Below, in pieces: positions 1 to 5,437 of a stretch of 7,649 nucleotides of DNA. Made by a program: the position numbers and the translations under genes. Origin of the DNA: Betaproteobacteria bacterium (GTDB taxonomy: Bacteria; Pseudomonadota; Gammaproteobacteria; Burkholderiales; Rhodocyclaceae). The notes beneath the pieces were generated by a model. It had not been told where the DNA came from, searched no databases, and worked only from the letters and a program-made list of their open reading frames with translations. Where the stretch lies: contig JAIFNM010000178.1 in the NCBI GenBank assembly GCA_020047725.1, positions 1 to 7,649 on the forward strand, given 5' to 3'. The first letter of the stretch is position 1. Each line of letters begins with the position of its first letter.

Positions 1-214
1 CTTCGCACACGGTATGCAGTTTCTGTTCGCGCAGCATGGACTTGATTTCGCCGAAGCGACCGGCGTCGTTACCGGCCTTGACGCGAATCCAAGCTGGTTT
101 GCGTAGTGGCTCGGCAGCAGCGACGACCTTGATCGGGATACGCGCCGTTTTCAGCTCGCCACGTTGCTTGACACCGGCGATCTTGGCGGCTGGTTTTGTG
201 TCCTGTTCGCTCAT
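1..214 (-). CDS. lipA: lipoyl synthase LipA, N-terminal 71 residues (3' end cut by window)
   Basis: LipA is a radical-SAM enzyme that inserts two sulfurs into protein-bound octanoyl groups to make lipoyl cofactors of 2-oxoacid dehydrogenases and the glycine cleavage system. Only the N-terminus is present. After a variable lead of about 36 residues comes the family block RKPAWIRVK (38-46), then FGEIKSMLREQKLHTVCE (54-71). Cys70 is the first cysteine of the CX4CX5C motif that binds the auxiliary [4Fe-4S] cluster; the radical-SAM CX3CX2C motif lies outside the window. The ATG overlaps the lipB stop as ATGA, and GGAG sits 5 nt upstream, so translation is probably coupled to lipB. Last gene visible of the dacC-dat-DUF493-lipB-lipA cluster. 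Because lipB is frameshifted upstream, coupled translation of lipA may also be affected (inference). Confidence 0.93.
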   Translation of the reverse strand, partial: MSEQDTKPAAKIAGVKQRGELKTARIPIKVVAAAEPLRKPAWIRVKAGNDAGRFGEIKSMLREQKLHTVCE

Positions 215-860
215 GCTTGCTCCAGTTGTCGGGTGAGGTGGCCCACCAGTGCTTGCGCGACCTGTGTCGGCGACAAGCTCATTCCCTTGTCGCGGGTCTG
301 GGTGACGGCCATGCCGGCGTAACCACAGGGGTTGATCGCCGAAAAGGGAGATAGATTCATGTCTACGTTCAGACTGAGGCCATGATAGCAGCCGTTCTTG
401 CGCACGCGCAGTCCGAGTGCGGCGATCTTGGCTTCGACCTTATCCTGATCGACATAGACGCCGGGAGCACCTTCGCGCCGGCGGGCGGGTACGCCATTGT
501 CGGCAAGCAGATCGATGATCGCCTGTTCGATCAGTGAGACGAATTCGCGCACTCCGAGCTCGCGGCGGTCAAGATCGAGCATCAGATAGATCACCACCTG
601 TCCAGGGCCGTGATAGGTTATTTGCCCGCCGCGATCGATCTTGACCAGCGGAATACCGTTGTCGATCAGCCGATGTTCGGCCTTGCCGGCCAGCCCCAGC
701 GTGTAGACCGGAGGGTGTTCGCAAACCCACAGTTCATCAGGTGTTTCAACCGTGCGGGCGGCAGTGAAACCGTGCGGGCGGCAGTGAAGTCGATCATCGC
801 CCGCCACGTTCGTTCGTAGTCGACGCAACCAAGCTGGCGAATGAGAGGAGCAGCGATCAA
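211..860 (-). pseudogene. lipB: lipoyl(octanoyl) transferase LipB, frameshifted by a 20-bp tandem duplication
   Basis: LipB moves octanoate from acyl carrier protein to lipoyl domains, supplying the substrate of LipA. Reading starts at TTG (858-860), overlapping the DUF493 stop as TTGA, with AGGTGG just upstream. The first 31 codons (IRQLGCVDYERTW, FTAARTV) are typical LipB. A perfect 20-bp duplication at 748-788 then shifts the frame, and translation would end at 666 after 64 residues. The remainder lies in another frame and is fully conserved: WVCEHPPVYTLG, the signature RGGQITYHGPGQ, the lysine of EAKIAALGLRV and the cysteine of INPCGYAG. Deleting one repeat unit gives a continuous 209-residue protein, the usual family length, with Lys138 and Cys172 in the places of E. 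coli Lys135 and Cys169. No other lesion is seen, so the event is recent, a switchable allele, or an assembly error. A 233-residue frame starting inside DUF493 covers the rest but has an unrelated N-terminus. Confidence 0.88.
748..788. repeat. perfect 20-bp tandem duplication inside lipB
   Basis: The unit aaccgtgcgggcggcagtga occurs at 748-767 and again at 768-787, with one further matching base (788); identity over the 21-bp overlap is complete. Since 20 is not a multiple of 3, the duplication changes the lipB frame. In protein terms the string FTAARTV is encoded twice, once in each frame. Exact identity of both copies points to recent slippage or an assembly or sequencing artefact. Confidence 0.97.
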
Positions 861-1132
861 AGCACCACCTTGACCAGCGGATGACCGGATAGCTCGCGAT
901 AGAGCGCGTCAAGCTTTGGCTTGGAGGTGGCGTTGATGGTGCAGGTCAGGCTGACGTATTTGCCGCCACTCGATGCGCGCATTTCCATCGTCGCGCCGTC
1001 GAAGTCCGGTGCGTGACGCAAGACGATGTCGAGCACCGTTTGCGCCAGCGCGTCGTTGGTCAGGCCCATGACCTTGAGCGGGAAAGCGCAGGGAAATTCG
1101 AGTAGCGTTTCCTGTTGCGGAACGTCAGGCAT
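857..1132 (-). CDS. DUF493/YbeD-family (UPF0250) protein
   Basis: Small 91-residue cytoplasmic protein of the DUF493 family (E. coli YbeD type), with a ferredoxin-like fold resembling ACT-type regulatory domains; its biochemical role is not established. Visible hallmarks are LLEFPCAFPLKVMG near the N-terminus (10-23), a central amphipathic stretch, GGKYVSLTCTINA (56-68) and the terminal LDALYRELSGHPLVKVVL. The ATG lies inside the end of the aminotransferase gene (8-nt overlap), and its TGA overlaps the lipB TTG start, so it is almost certainly co-translated with both. DUF493 genes often lie next to lipB (the E. coli order is dacA-ybeD-lipB), which agrees with the position here. No damage seen. 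Confidence 0.92.
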   Translation of the reverse strand: MPDVPQQETLLEFPCAFPLKVMGLTNDALAQTVLDIVLRHAPDFDGATMEMRASSGGKYVSLTCTINATSKPKLDALYRELSGHPLVKVVL

Positions 1133-1997
1133 TGGCGTGTCTCATCACATTGTCGCGGAAGGAGCAGAACCAGTCGTGCATCAGGCGCGTCACCGGACCG
1201 GGTTTGCCGGCCTGGGCGCCATGGCCGACCGGCAGGCCGTCGAGCGTGGTGATCGCCAGCACTTCCTTCGAGGAAGCCGTCATCCACAGTTCGTCGGCCG
1301 AACGCAGTTCGGCTTCGGAAACCGGCCGGACTTCATGCGGCGCGCCATGCTTTGCCGCCAGTTCGAGCACGATGTCGTAGGTGATGCCGGGCAGCATGCG
1401 GTGATCCTTCGGTGGCGTCAGGATGACGCCATCGTTGACGCAGAAGATGTTCGATGACGAGCCTTCGGTCAGGTAACCGTCGCGCAGCATGATCGTTTCG
1501 GCACAGCCGGCGTCGACGGCCTTTTGTCGCATCAACACGTTGGCTAACAGGGCGACGGTTTTGAGGTCGCAACGTGCCCAGCGGATGTCCTCAGCTGTGA
1601 TAGTGGCCACGCCGCTTTCGCGCTGTGCGGGCGAGGGGGTGACCAGCGGCGCCGTGAACAGAAATACCGTTGGCGCGACACCCTTCGGGAATGGCGCGTC
1701 GCGCTTGATATCGGCGCCGCGCGAAACCTGGATGTAAACCGATTGGTCCTCGAAATCCGCCGTGGCAATGATACGAAGAATGATCGCCCGCCATTCATCC
1801 GGAGTATGCGGATTGGGCAGATATATGCCGTCTAGTGAATCCTGCAGACGGCGCAGGTGTTCATCCATACGAAAGGGGAATCGCGAATAGACCGGAATGA
1901 ACTCATAGACGCCATCAGCGAACAGAAAACCGCGATCTAGCGGCGAAACACGCGCTTCTGAAAGCGGCAGGAACTGTCCGTTGAGGTAGGCAGTCAT
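1125..1997 (-). CDS. dat: class IV PLP aminotransferase, probable D-alanine/D-amino acid transaminase
   Basis: Probably interconverts D-alanine and 2-oxoglutarate with D-glutamate and pyruvate, supplying or recycling D-amino acids for peptidoglycan. The 290 residues match fold-type IV enzymes (D-AAT, BCAT, ADCL). Visible features are SPLDRGFLFADGVYEFIPVY (18-37), the RGADIKRD segment (93-100), the PLP lysine Lys146 in RWARCDLKTVALL, and Glu178 in LTEGSSSNIF, which pairs with the PLP pyridine nitrogen. These agree with Bacillus D-AAT Lys145 and Glu177. Placement 8 nt after dacC, whose product releases D-alanine, favours the D-amino acid assignment over branched-chain or aminodeoxychorismate activity, though sequence alone does not settle substrate. 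The Shine-Dalgarno sequence is weak (only GAG), so translation may depend on coupling to dacC. Confidence 0.87.
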   Translation of the reverse strand: MTAYLNGQFLPLSEARVSPLDRGFLFADGVYEFIPVYSRFPFRMDEHLRRLQDSLDGIYLPNPHTPDEWRAIILRIIATADFEDQSVYIQVSRGADIKRDAPFPKGVAPTVFLFTAPLVTPSPAQRESGVATITAEDIRWARCDLKTVALLANVLMRQKAVDAGCAETIMLRDGYLTEGSSSNIFCVNDGVILTPPKDHRMLPGITYDIVLELAAKHGAPHEVRPVSEAELRSADELWMTASSKEVLAITTLDGLPVGHGAQAGKPGPVTRLMHDWFCSFRDNVMRHANA

Positions 1998-2005
1998 GAT
2001 CGGGC

Positions 2006-3139
2006 TCAGTTGAACCAGAGGCGCACGGTGTCGATGGTGCGGCCAAATATACCGGCGGCTGGTACGCCGTCGATGGCCACGACCGGGAAATCACCATACG
2101 GCTTTCCGTCGACGCTAACCTTCAGCGTACCAAGCACCTGGCCTTGTGTGATTGGCGCGATCAGCCTTTGCTGCGGAATCAGTTCGGATTTGATACGTGG
2201 ACCGAAGCCTTTGGGAACAGCCATGGTGAAGTCGTGTGTGAAACCCGCCTTGACTGCTTTTTCTGCTCCCTTCCAAACCGGCAAACTGGAAACCGCGTCA
2301 TTTTTGGCGTAAAGCTGAACGGAATCGTAGAACTGGAAGCCGTAGTTGAGCAGCTTGAGCGATTCCTGAGCGCGAACGCTGTCGGATTTGGCACCGAGAA
2401 CAACCGACAACAGACGGCGCGGGCCACGTTTGGCCGAGGAAATCAGGCAGTAGCCGGCGGCGTCGGTATGTCCGGTCTTGACGCCATCGACGGTCGGATC
2501 GAGCCACAGCAGGCGGTTGCGGTTGGGTTGGGTAATGTTGTTGTAGCGGAATTCCTTGATCGAGTAATACTTGGCGTAATCCTCGGGGAAATCTCGGATC
2601 AGTGCACCTGCCAGCGTCGCCAGATCTCGCGCGGTGGTGTAGTGCTCTGGATCGGGCATGCCGGCGGCGTTGCGGAAGTTGGTCGACTTCATGCCTAGGC
2701 GCTGCGCTTCCTGAGTCATTTTTTGCGCGAATACATCTTCGTTCCCGGCGATGGCTTCAGCCAATGCGACACAGGCATCGTTGCCGGATTGCACAATCAT
2801 GCCCTTGATCAGGTCCTCGACTTTCACCTGCGTGTTGACCTGGATGAACATGCGCGACCCCTGCGACTTCCAGGCTCTTTCCGAGACCTGGATCATCTGG
2901 TCGATCTTGAGCGTGCCCTGCTTGAGCGCCGAAAACGTGAGGTACGCCGTCATCAGCTTGGTCAGCGACGCCGGTTCAAGGCGCTCATCGGCCGCCTGCG
3001 AAGCGAGTTCCTGCCCAGAACCGGATTCAATCAAAAGCCAGGACTTGGCAGCTAGTGCTGGTGGAGTGGGTAACTGCTGGGCAAAAGCCAGTACCGGAAT
3101 AACTATAAGTGCGAGGAAAAACGATTGAATCTTGCGCAT
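2006..3139 (-). CDS. dacC: D-alanyl-D-alanine carboxypeptidase, PBP5/6 type
   Basis: Periplasmic penicillin-binding protein that removes the terminal D-alanine from peptidoglycan pentapeptides, limiting cross-linking and affecting cell shape. The 377 residues begin with a signal peptide (1-20, cleavage likely AFA|QQ). The peptidase S11 domain carries all three catalytic motifs: SLTK at 58-61 (nucleophile Ser58, base Lys61), SGN at 118-120 and KTG at 221-223. A PBP5 C-terminal beta domain follows (about 280-365). The end, AAGIFGRTIDTVRLWFN, resembles the amphipathic helix that anchors these enzymes to the outer face of the inner membrane. First gene of the five-gene cluster. No good Shine-Dalgarno precedes the ATG, but a strong extended -10 promoter ends about 38 nt upstream. 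The symbol dacC rather than dacA is a convention choice; the family is certain. Confidence 0.95.
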   Translation of the reverse strand: MRKIQSFFLALIVIPVLAFAQQLPTPPALAAKSWLLIESGSGQELASQAADERLEPASLTKLMTAYLTFSALKQGTLKIDQMIQVSERAWKSQGSRMFIQVNTQVKVEDLIKGMIVQSGNDACVALAEAIAGNEDVFAQKMTQEAQRLGMKSTNFRNAAGMPDPEHYTTARDLATLAGALIRDFPEDYAKYYSIKEFRYNNITQPNRNRLLWLDPTVDGVKTGHTDAAGYCLISSAKRGPRRLLSVVLGAKSDSVRAQESLKLLNYGFQFYDSVQLYAKNDAVSSLPVWKGAEKAVKAGFTHDFTMAVPKGFGPRIKSELIPQQRLIAPITQGQVLGTLKVSVDGKPYGDFPVVAIDGVPAAGIFGRTIDTVRLWFN

Positions 3140-3176
3140 GGGGAGCCGAATATCCGTGTGATCGTGGAAACCATTG

Positions 3177-3185
3177 ATTATAACA
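3177..3185 (-). promoter_or_regulatory. extended -10 promoter for the dacC-lipA cluster
   Basis: On the minus strand the sequence reads TGTTATAAT: a perfect TATAAT box (3177-3182) preceded by the TGn extension (3183-3185). There is no good -35 at 17 nt; AAGACA (3197-3202) matches TTGACA in four positions but only 14 nt away. Extended -10 promoters can work without a -35. Transcription would begin near 3170, giving a leader of about 30 nt. Read from sequence only. Confidence 0.6.
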
Positions 3186-3287
3186 AGCGCCTACCTTGTC
3201 TTTCCCCGGGATCCTTGTGTGTTTTTGTAACGGCTGAACCCAAGATTCGGAGGCCATCGTTCGGGGAACTTTGCGGCAGGGACGCAG

Positions 3288-3680
3288 CTACTTCTTTCCG
3301 CAGGCTGCCTGCCGTGATTTTTCGGCCGTACCGCCCGCTTCAACGACCTCCCATTGCGGGTTACTAAGCTGTTCATTCGCCACCATGCGACCGTCGCCCA
3401 TCTGTTCGGAATAGGCCTCGACAAAAAGAGTACGGAAGCGCGGCTGACTGCAGTCATATTCGACCAGGTTCTTGATCGACCCGACGACCGTTCGGGCATC
3501 AACCCACTGCGCTGACGTGAAATCCATGATCTGCCAAATCTGCACAAGATCACCGTTTTTCTGTGTCGGCTTCTGGTCAATATAGACACGAAAGCTGTCC
3601 GTCCTCCCGAGTGATATCCACTCAGCTTGCGCGCCGCCAGCCAGCAGAAAGGTAGCCAGCGCGAAAACGGCTCGTCGCAT
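3288..3680 (-). CDS. exported protein, surface-adhesin protein E-like
   Basis: Predicted secreted or periplasmic protein of unknown exact role; it resembles the surface-adhesin protein E family (Adhesin_E), common as small exported proteins in betaproteobacteria. The chosen ATG gives 130 residues with a clean signal peptide (MRRAVFALATFLLAGGAQA, cleavage before Glu20). The mature part has WISLG at its start, VQIWQIMDF (46-54), KNLVEYDC (70-77), YSEQMGDGR (90-98) and a C-terminal AACGKK. Only two cysteines remain after cleavage, Cys77 and Cys127, and they could form a disulfide. Two upstream in-frame ATGs (to 3710 and 3767) would lengthen the N-terminus by 10 or 29 residues; none of the three has a good Shine-Dalgarno, so the start is uncertain. 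Adhesion as a function is only a family label. It stands 185 nt from the KTSC gene, probably separately transcribed. Confidence 0.72.
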   Translation of the reverse strand: MRRAVFALATFLLAGGAQAEWISLGRTDSFRVYIDQKPTQKNGDLVQIWQIMDFTSAQWVDARTVVGSIKNLVEYDCSQPRFRTLFVEAYSEQMGDGRMVANEQLSNPQWEVVEAGGTAEKSRQAACGKK

Positions 3681-3865
3681 GGGTTCTGGGAAATACCGTG
3701 GTCTTTTCATGGGACTGAGTTCACTCGCAGGATCCGGGTTGACGTCACATGCTACGCGATGGCGCATGGTAGCGCTTGAATCAACCTCTGAGCAGCAAGT
3801 CAGGCGATTTTCGAGAATTGGCCATAGTGAGTCAGCCTTTTTCGGGACCTGTATTCGCCCGTTCG

Positions 3866-4132
3866 CTATTTCTTGAACAATTCGTCAAGCGGATTGGAGG
3901 TCTTTTGGGAGCTTGCGCTCGCGGTCGTTCGACGACCGGAATACTCCTCCTCTATCGTATCGCGGTAATAGCTCCACGCAGACCCGGAGGCCGACAACCG
4001 GCGCCAGACCTCGTCTCCAACACCCGAGTATTCAATCACGCTTCCATCGTCGAGTTCAACCCGCAGGATACGCTCCCGCAGGCTGTATCCAACCGCACGA
4101 AGTTTTCCTGAACTGATGCGCTTCATCTCCAT
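3866..4132 (-). CDS. KTSC-domain protein
   Basis: An 88-residue cytoplasmic protein. The first 65 residues match the small KTSC domain (named for a Lys-Thr-Ser-Cys motif in some members): RISSGKLRAVGYSLRERILR (5-24), VELDDGSVIEYSGVGDEVWR (25-44), then a serine-rich turn and SYYRDTIEEEY. KTSC proteins are small, and some are suspected nucleic-acid binders, but function is not established. The tail after residue 65 is low-complexity, polar and basic (GRRTTASASSQKT) and ends in a short LDELFKK segment, likely disordered. The start is well supported: AGGAGG lies 5 nt upstream, whereas the next ATG two codons in has worse spacing. A TAGAAT hexamer at 4154-4159 could be a -10 box, but no -35 matches. 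It may instead be read through from the small ORF ending at 4197. Confidence 0.8.
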   Translation of the reverse strand: MEMKRISSGKLRAVGYSLRERILRVELDDGSVIEYSGVGDEVWRRLSASGSAWSYYRDTIEEEYSGRRTTASASSQKTSNPLDELFKK

Positions 4133-4137
4133 AGCCG

Positions 4138-4143
4138 CCTCCT
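4138..4143 (-). promoter_or_regulatory. perfect Shine-Dalgarno of the KTSC gene
   Basis: AGGAGG on the minus strand, 5 nt before the ATG at 4130-4132. It is the strongest ribosome binding site in the window and decides the start over the internal ATG at 4124-4126. Confidence 0.85.
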
Positions 4144-4196
4144 GTGCTTCAGTATTCTACGGCCACCGGCGGCTACACGTATCGTAAAGCGCAAAC

Positions 4197-4301
4197 CTAT
4201 TCCACATTGGTGTAGAAGAACAGCGCCACAACGACCAGTACCTTTGCGACAAAAACCTGGGCCGAGGGGTCGTATGTCAGAGCTTGCTGAAAGGCTTCCA
4301 T
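4197..4301 (-). CDS. 34-residue single-helix membrane peptide (hypothetical)
   Basis: A short reading frame, ATG at 4299-4301 to TAG at 4197-4199, encoding 34 residues. The N-terminal part (1-15) is polar and slightly acidic with a YDPS turn at 10-13. Residues 14-31 form one hydrophobic segment (VFVAKVLVVVALFFY core, 16-30) with a single lysine, Lys20, within it; the peptide ends TNVE. A good Shine-Dalgarno, AGGAG, lies 6 nt before the ATG. The frame starts 16 nt after the stop of the upstream 100-residue gene, so the two are probably co-transcribed. I do not recognise the peptide. It could be a small inner-membrane protein that modulates a larger partner, or a toxin-like hydrophobic peptide; nothing in the sequence decides this. 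A chance ORF is possible, but the combination of ribosome binding site, spacing and a clean helix argues against it. Confidence 0.6.
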   Translation of the reverse strand: MEAFQQALTYDPSAQVFVAKVLVVVALFFYTNVE

Positions 4302-4307
4302 TTTCCG

Positions 4308-4312
4308 CTCCT
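4308..4312 (-). promoter_or_regulatory. Shine-Dalgarno of the 34-residue peptide
   Basis: AGGAG on the minus strand with a 6-nt spacer (CGGAAA) to the ATG at 4299-4301. It lies in the 16-nt gap between the upstream stop (4318-4320) and the peptide start, and is the main evidence that this frame is translated. Confidence 0.65.
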
Positions 4313-4317
4313 GTTCG

Positions 4318-4620
4318 CTATGCAGCGTGGCGTGCGCGCCCGGTATGTTCCGAATTGATCAGGTAGTTGAAAGCTCGCAACTCTGCGTCAGTGAACACGT
4401 TTTTGAGTTCGTAAACTTCCTTGCTGCCTTGAATCTGGGCGGTCTTCAGGGCGATTTGGCTGTCGATAGAGCCAGTGAAGTCGACATTCTTCTTTGTCTT
4501 CGAATCGTGCCAAGTGGCGGTGAATTCGGAGAAATAGACCTCGAATTGCCCTGCAGCATTGTGCATGGCGCGGCGGATAATGAGGTGGTCAAGCTTGGTC
4601 TGGTCAAATTTGCGGGGCAT
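4318..4620 (-). CDS. hypothetical protein, 100 residues
   Basis: I do not recognise this protein. It is soluble, with no signal peptide or membrane helix and no cysteine. The N-terminus is basic (MPRKFDQTKLDHLIIRRAMH); the middle has a probable beta stretch with FEVYFSEFTATWHD (26-39) and KKNVDFTGSID (43-53); the C-terminal half looks helical (IALKTAQIQGSKEVYELKNV, then FTDAELRAFNYLI) and ends in a short basic tail. The start is chosen because AAGGA lies 6 nt before the ATG at 4618-4620. An in-frame ATG at 4690-4692 would add 24 residues but has no comparable site. The 34-residue membrane peptide follows 16 nt downstream, suggesting a two-gene unit. Codon use does not look foreign by eye. Confidence 0.72.
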   Translation of the reverse strand: MPRKFDQTKLDHLIIRRAMHNAAGQFEVYFSEFTATWHDSKTKKNVDFTGSIDSQIALKTAQIQGSKEVYELKNVFTDAELRAFNYLINSEHTGRARHAA

Positions 4621-4626
4621 GATGGT

Positions 4627-4631
4627 TCCTT
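4627..4631 (-). promoter_or_regulatory. Shine-Dalgarno of the 100-residue hypothetical gene
   Basis: AAGGA on the minus strand, 6 nt before the ATG at 4618-4620. It supports the internal start over the longer in-frame reading from 4692. Confidence 0.65.
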
Positions 4632-5335
4632 GTGTTGGGTGATGTGCGGGGCGCCAAAATGCGCTACCCGGCGCGAAAAGCACGAACTCCATACTTAGCG
4701 AACGCGCCGAAATTCATGTGGTTGACGAGGGAATGTAAATGCCCGGCTTCGGTGCAACTATCCCAAAATGGGGCGCGAAAATTCACCGTCCCTGTGCGCC
4801 AAAGCCTGATTCTGTCAGGACTTTGTTACAGGATTACCCGCTAACCAACTAATTTGGGGATAGCTGCAACTCAGCTCTCATCGCGTCATATTCGATTGGC
4901 TGGCGGCATGATACTCATACGTTTAGCATGCTTCACACGCAGTGCACAGCGTATCACCCTCTCAAAACACGTGAACGGGAATCGACGCCGGCGTTTCAAA
5001 AGAGCGTCCAGGGCGCACGCAGCCGGGTAATAGCGTGTTGGCTAGCCGTCACGGTTCGCTCAACGGAGCAGAAAGCCGGGTCTACTAAAATCCGATAGTG
5101 CCCTTCCCCTTTGTAGAAGTGCGGGCATACGCTGGCGCCGACTTCTCCTGCACCAAATTGATCAGCTACCTTTCTCCGCTTTATGAAGCGCGGAAATTGG
5201 CGTCCTGTATCATTTCATGCTCTGCGAGCCAATAAATACGCCGATCTTCAGAAGGGCATGTCAAAGGTCGTTTATCCATGCGGGTTCCAGACATACTGTC
5301 CAGATTTTCCATGTTCCTGATGGAGAGCCGCAAAG

Positions 5336-5437
5336 ATGACTTTTTGGCGCAAGCAGTTCAGAATCAAGAGCGCTGTGGATTTCAACGCGGCGCCACCCGC
5401 ATTCCTTCGATGGACTGTGTCTCGAGCAGGAAGCTAA
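5336..5437 (+). CDS. possible 33-codon leader ORF upstream of the SulP gene
   Basis: ATG at 5336-5338 to TAA at 5435-5437, 33 residues, basic and rich in aromatic residues (MTFWRKQFRIKSAVDFN, then AAPPAFLRW). GGAGAG begins 14 nt before the ATG (GGAG at 5322-5325), a longer spacing than ideal. The stop directly precedes the probable TTG start of the transporter, and the transporter's Shine-Dalgarno lies inside the last codons, an arrangement that would permit translational coupling. No attenuator hairpin or run of a regulatory codon was seen. It may equally be a chance frame; confidence is low. Confidence 0.25.
   Translation: MTFWRKQFRIKSAVDFNAAPPAFLRWTVSRAGS
5428..5433 (+). promoter_or_regulatory. 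Shine-Dalgarno deciding the TTG start of the SulP gene
   Basis: AGGAAG, 4 nt before TTG (5438-5440) and 22 nt before the in-frame ATG (5456-5458). The ATG has no site of its own at normal spacing, so TTG is preferred. Confidence 0.55.

Larger units (their letters stand above)
4693..5437. other. 745-nt region without a convincing gene
   Basis: Lies between the divergent hypothetical gene and the SulP transporter. No reading frame here has both a start and a good ribosome binding site over a useful length, and no tRNA or riboswitch fold was recognised. Two things stand out: a 72-codon stretch open on the minus strand (4996-5214) with no ATG, GTG or TTG until near its end, and a 33-codon plus-strand frame (5336-5437) touching the SulP start. 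A weak promoter-like pair, TTGATC (5158-5163) and TATGAA 18 nt later on the plus strand, could serve SulP but matches consensus poorly. Confidence 0.5.

Noticed and set aside
1026..1457. 143-codon plus-strand frame
   Set aside because: Antisense to DUF493 and the aminotransferase, with no ribosome binding site or recognisable motif.
2144..2698. 184-codon plus-strand frame
   Set aside because: Lies wholly antisense to dacC, whose catalytic motifs are intact; a frame shadow of GC-rich coding DNA.
4133..4196. GC-rich near-palindrome gccaccggcggc as a possible terminator
   Set aside because: The stem would be very short with almost no loop and no following T-run on the minus strand.
4327..4698. 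123-codon plus-strand frame
   Set aside because: Antisense to the 100-residue hypothetical gene, which has a good ribosome binding site; this frame has none.
4670..4781. Repeated string ggcgcgaaaa at 4670-4679 and 4772-4781
   Set aside because: Only 10 bp, flanks differ, and no further copies at regular spacing; likely chance in GC-rich DNA.
4860..5260. Search for tRNA, riboswitch or insertion-sequence remnant
   Set aside because: No cloverleaf, TTCRANY loop, terminal inverted repeats or transposase-like frame could be found by eye.
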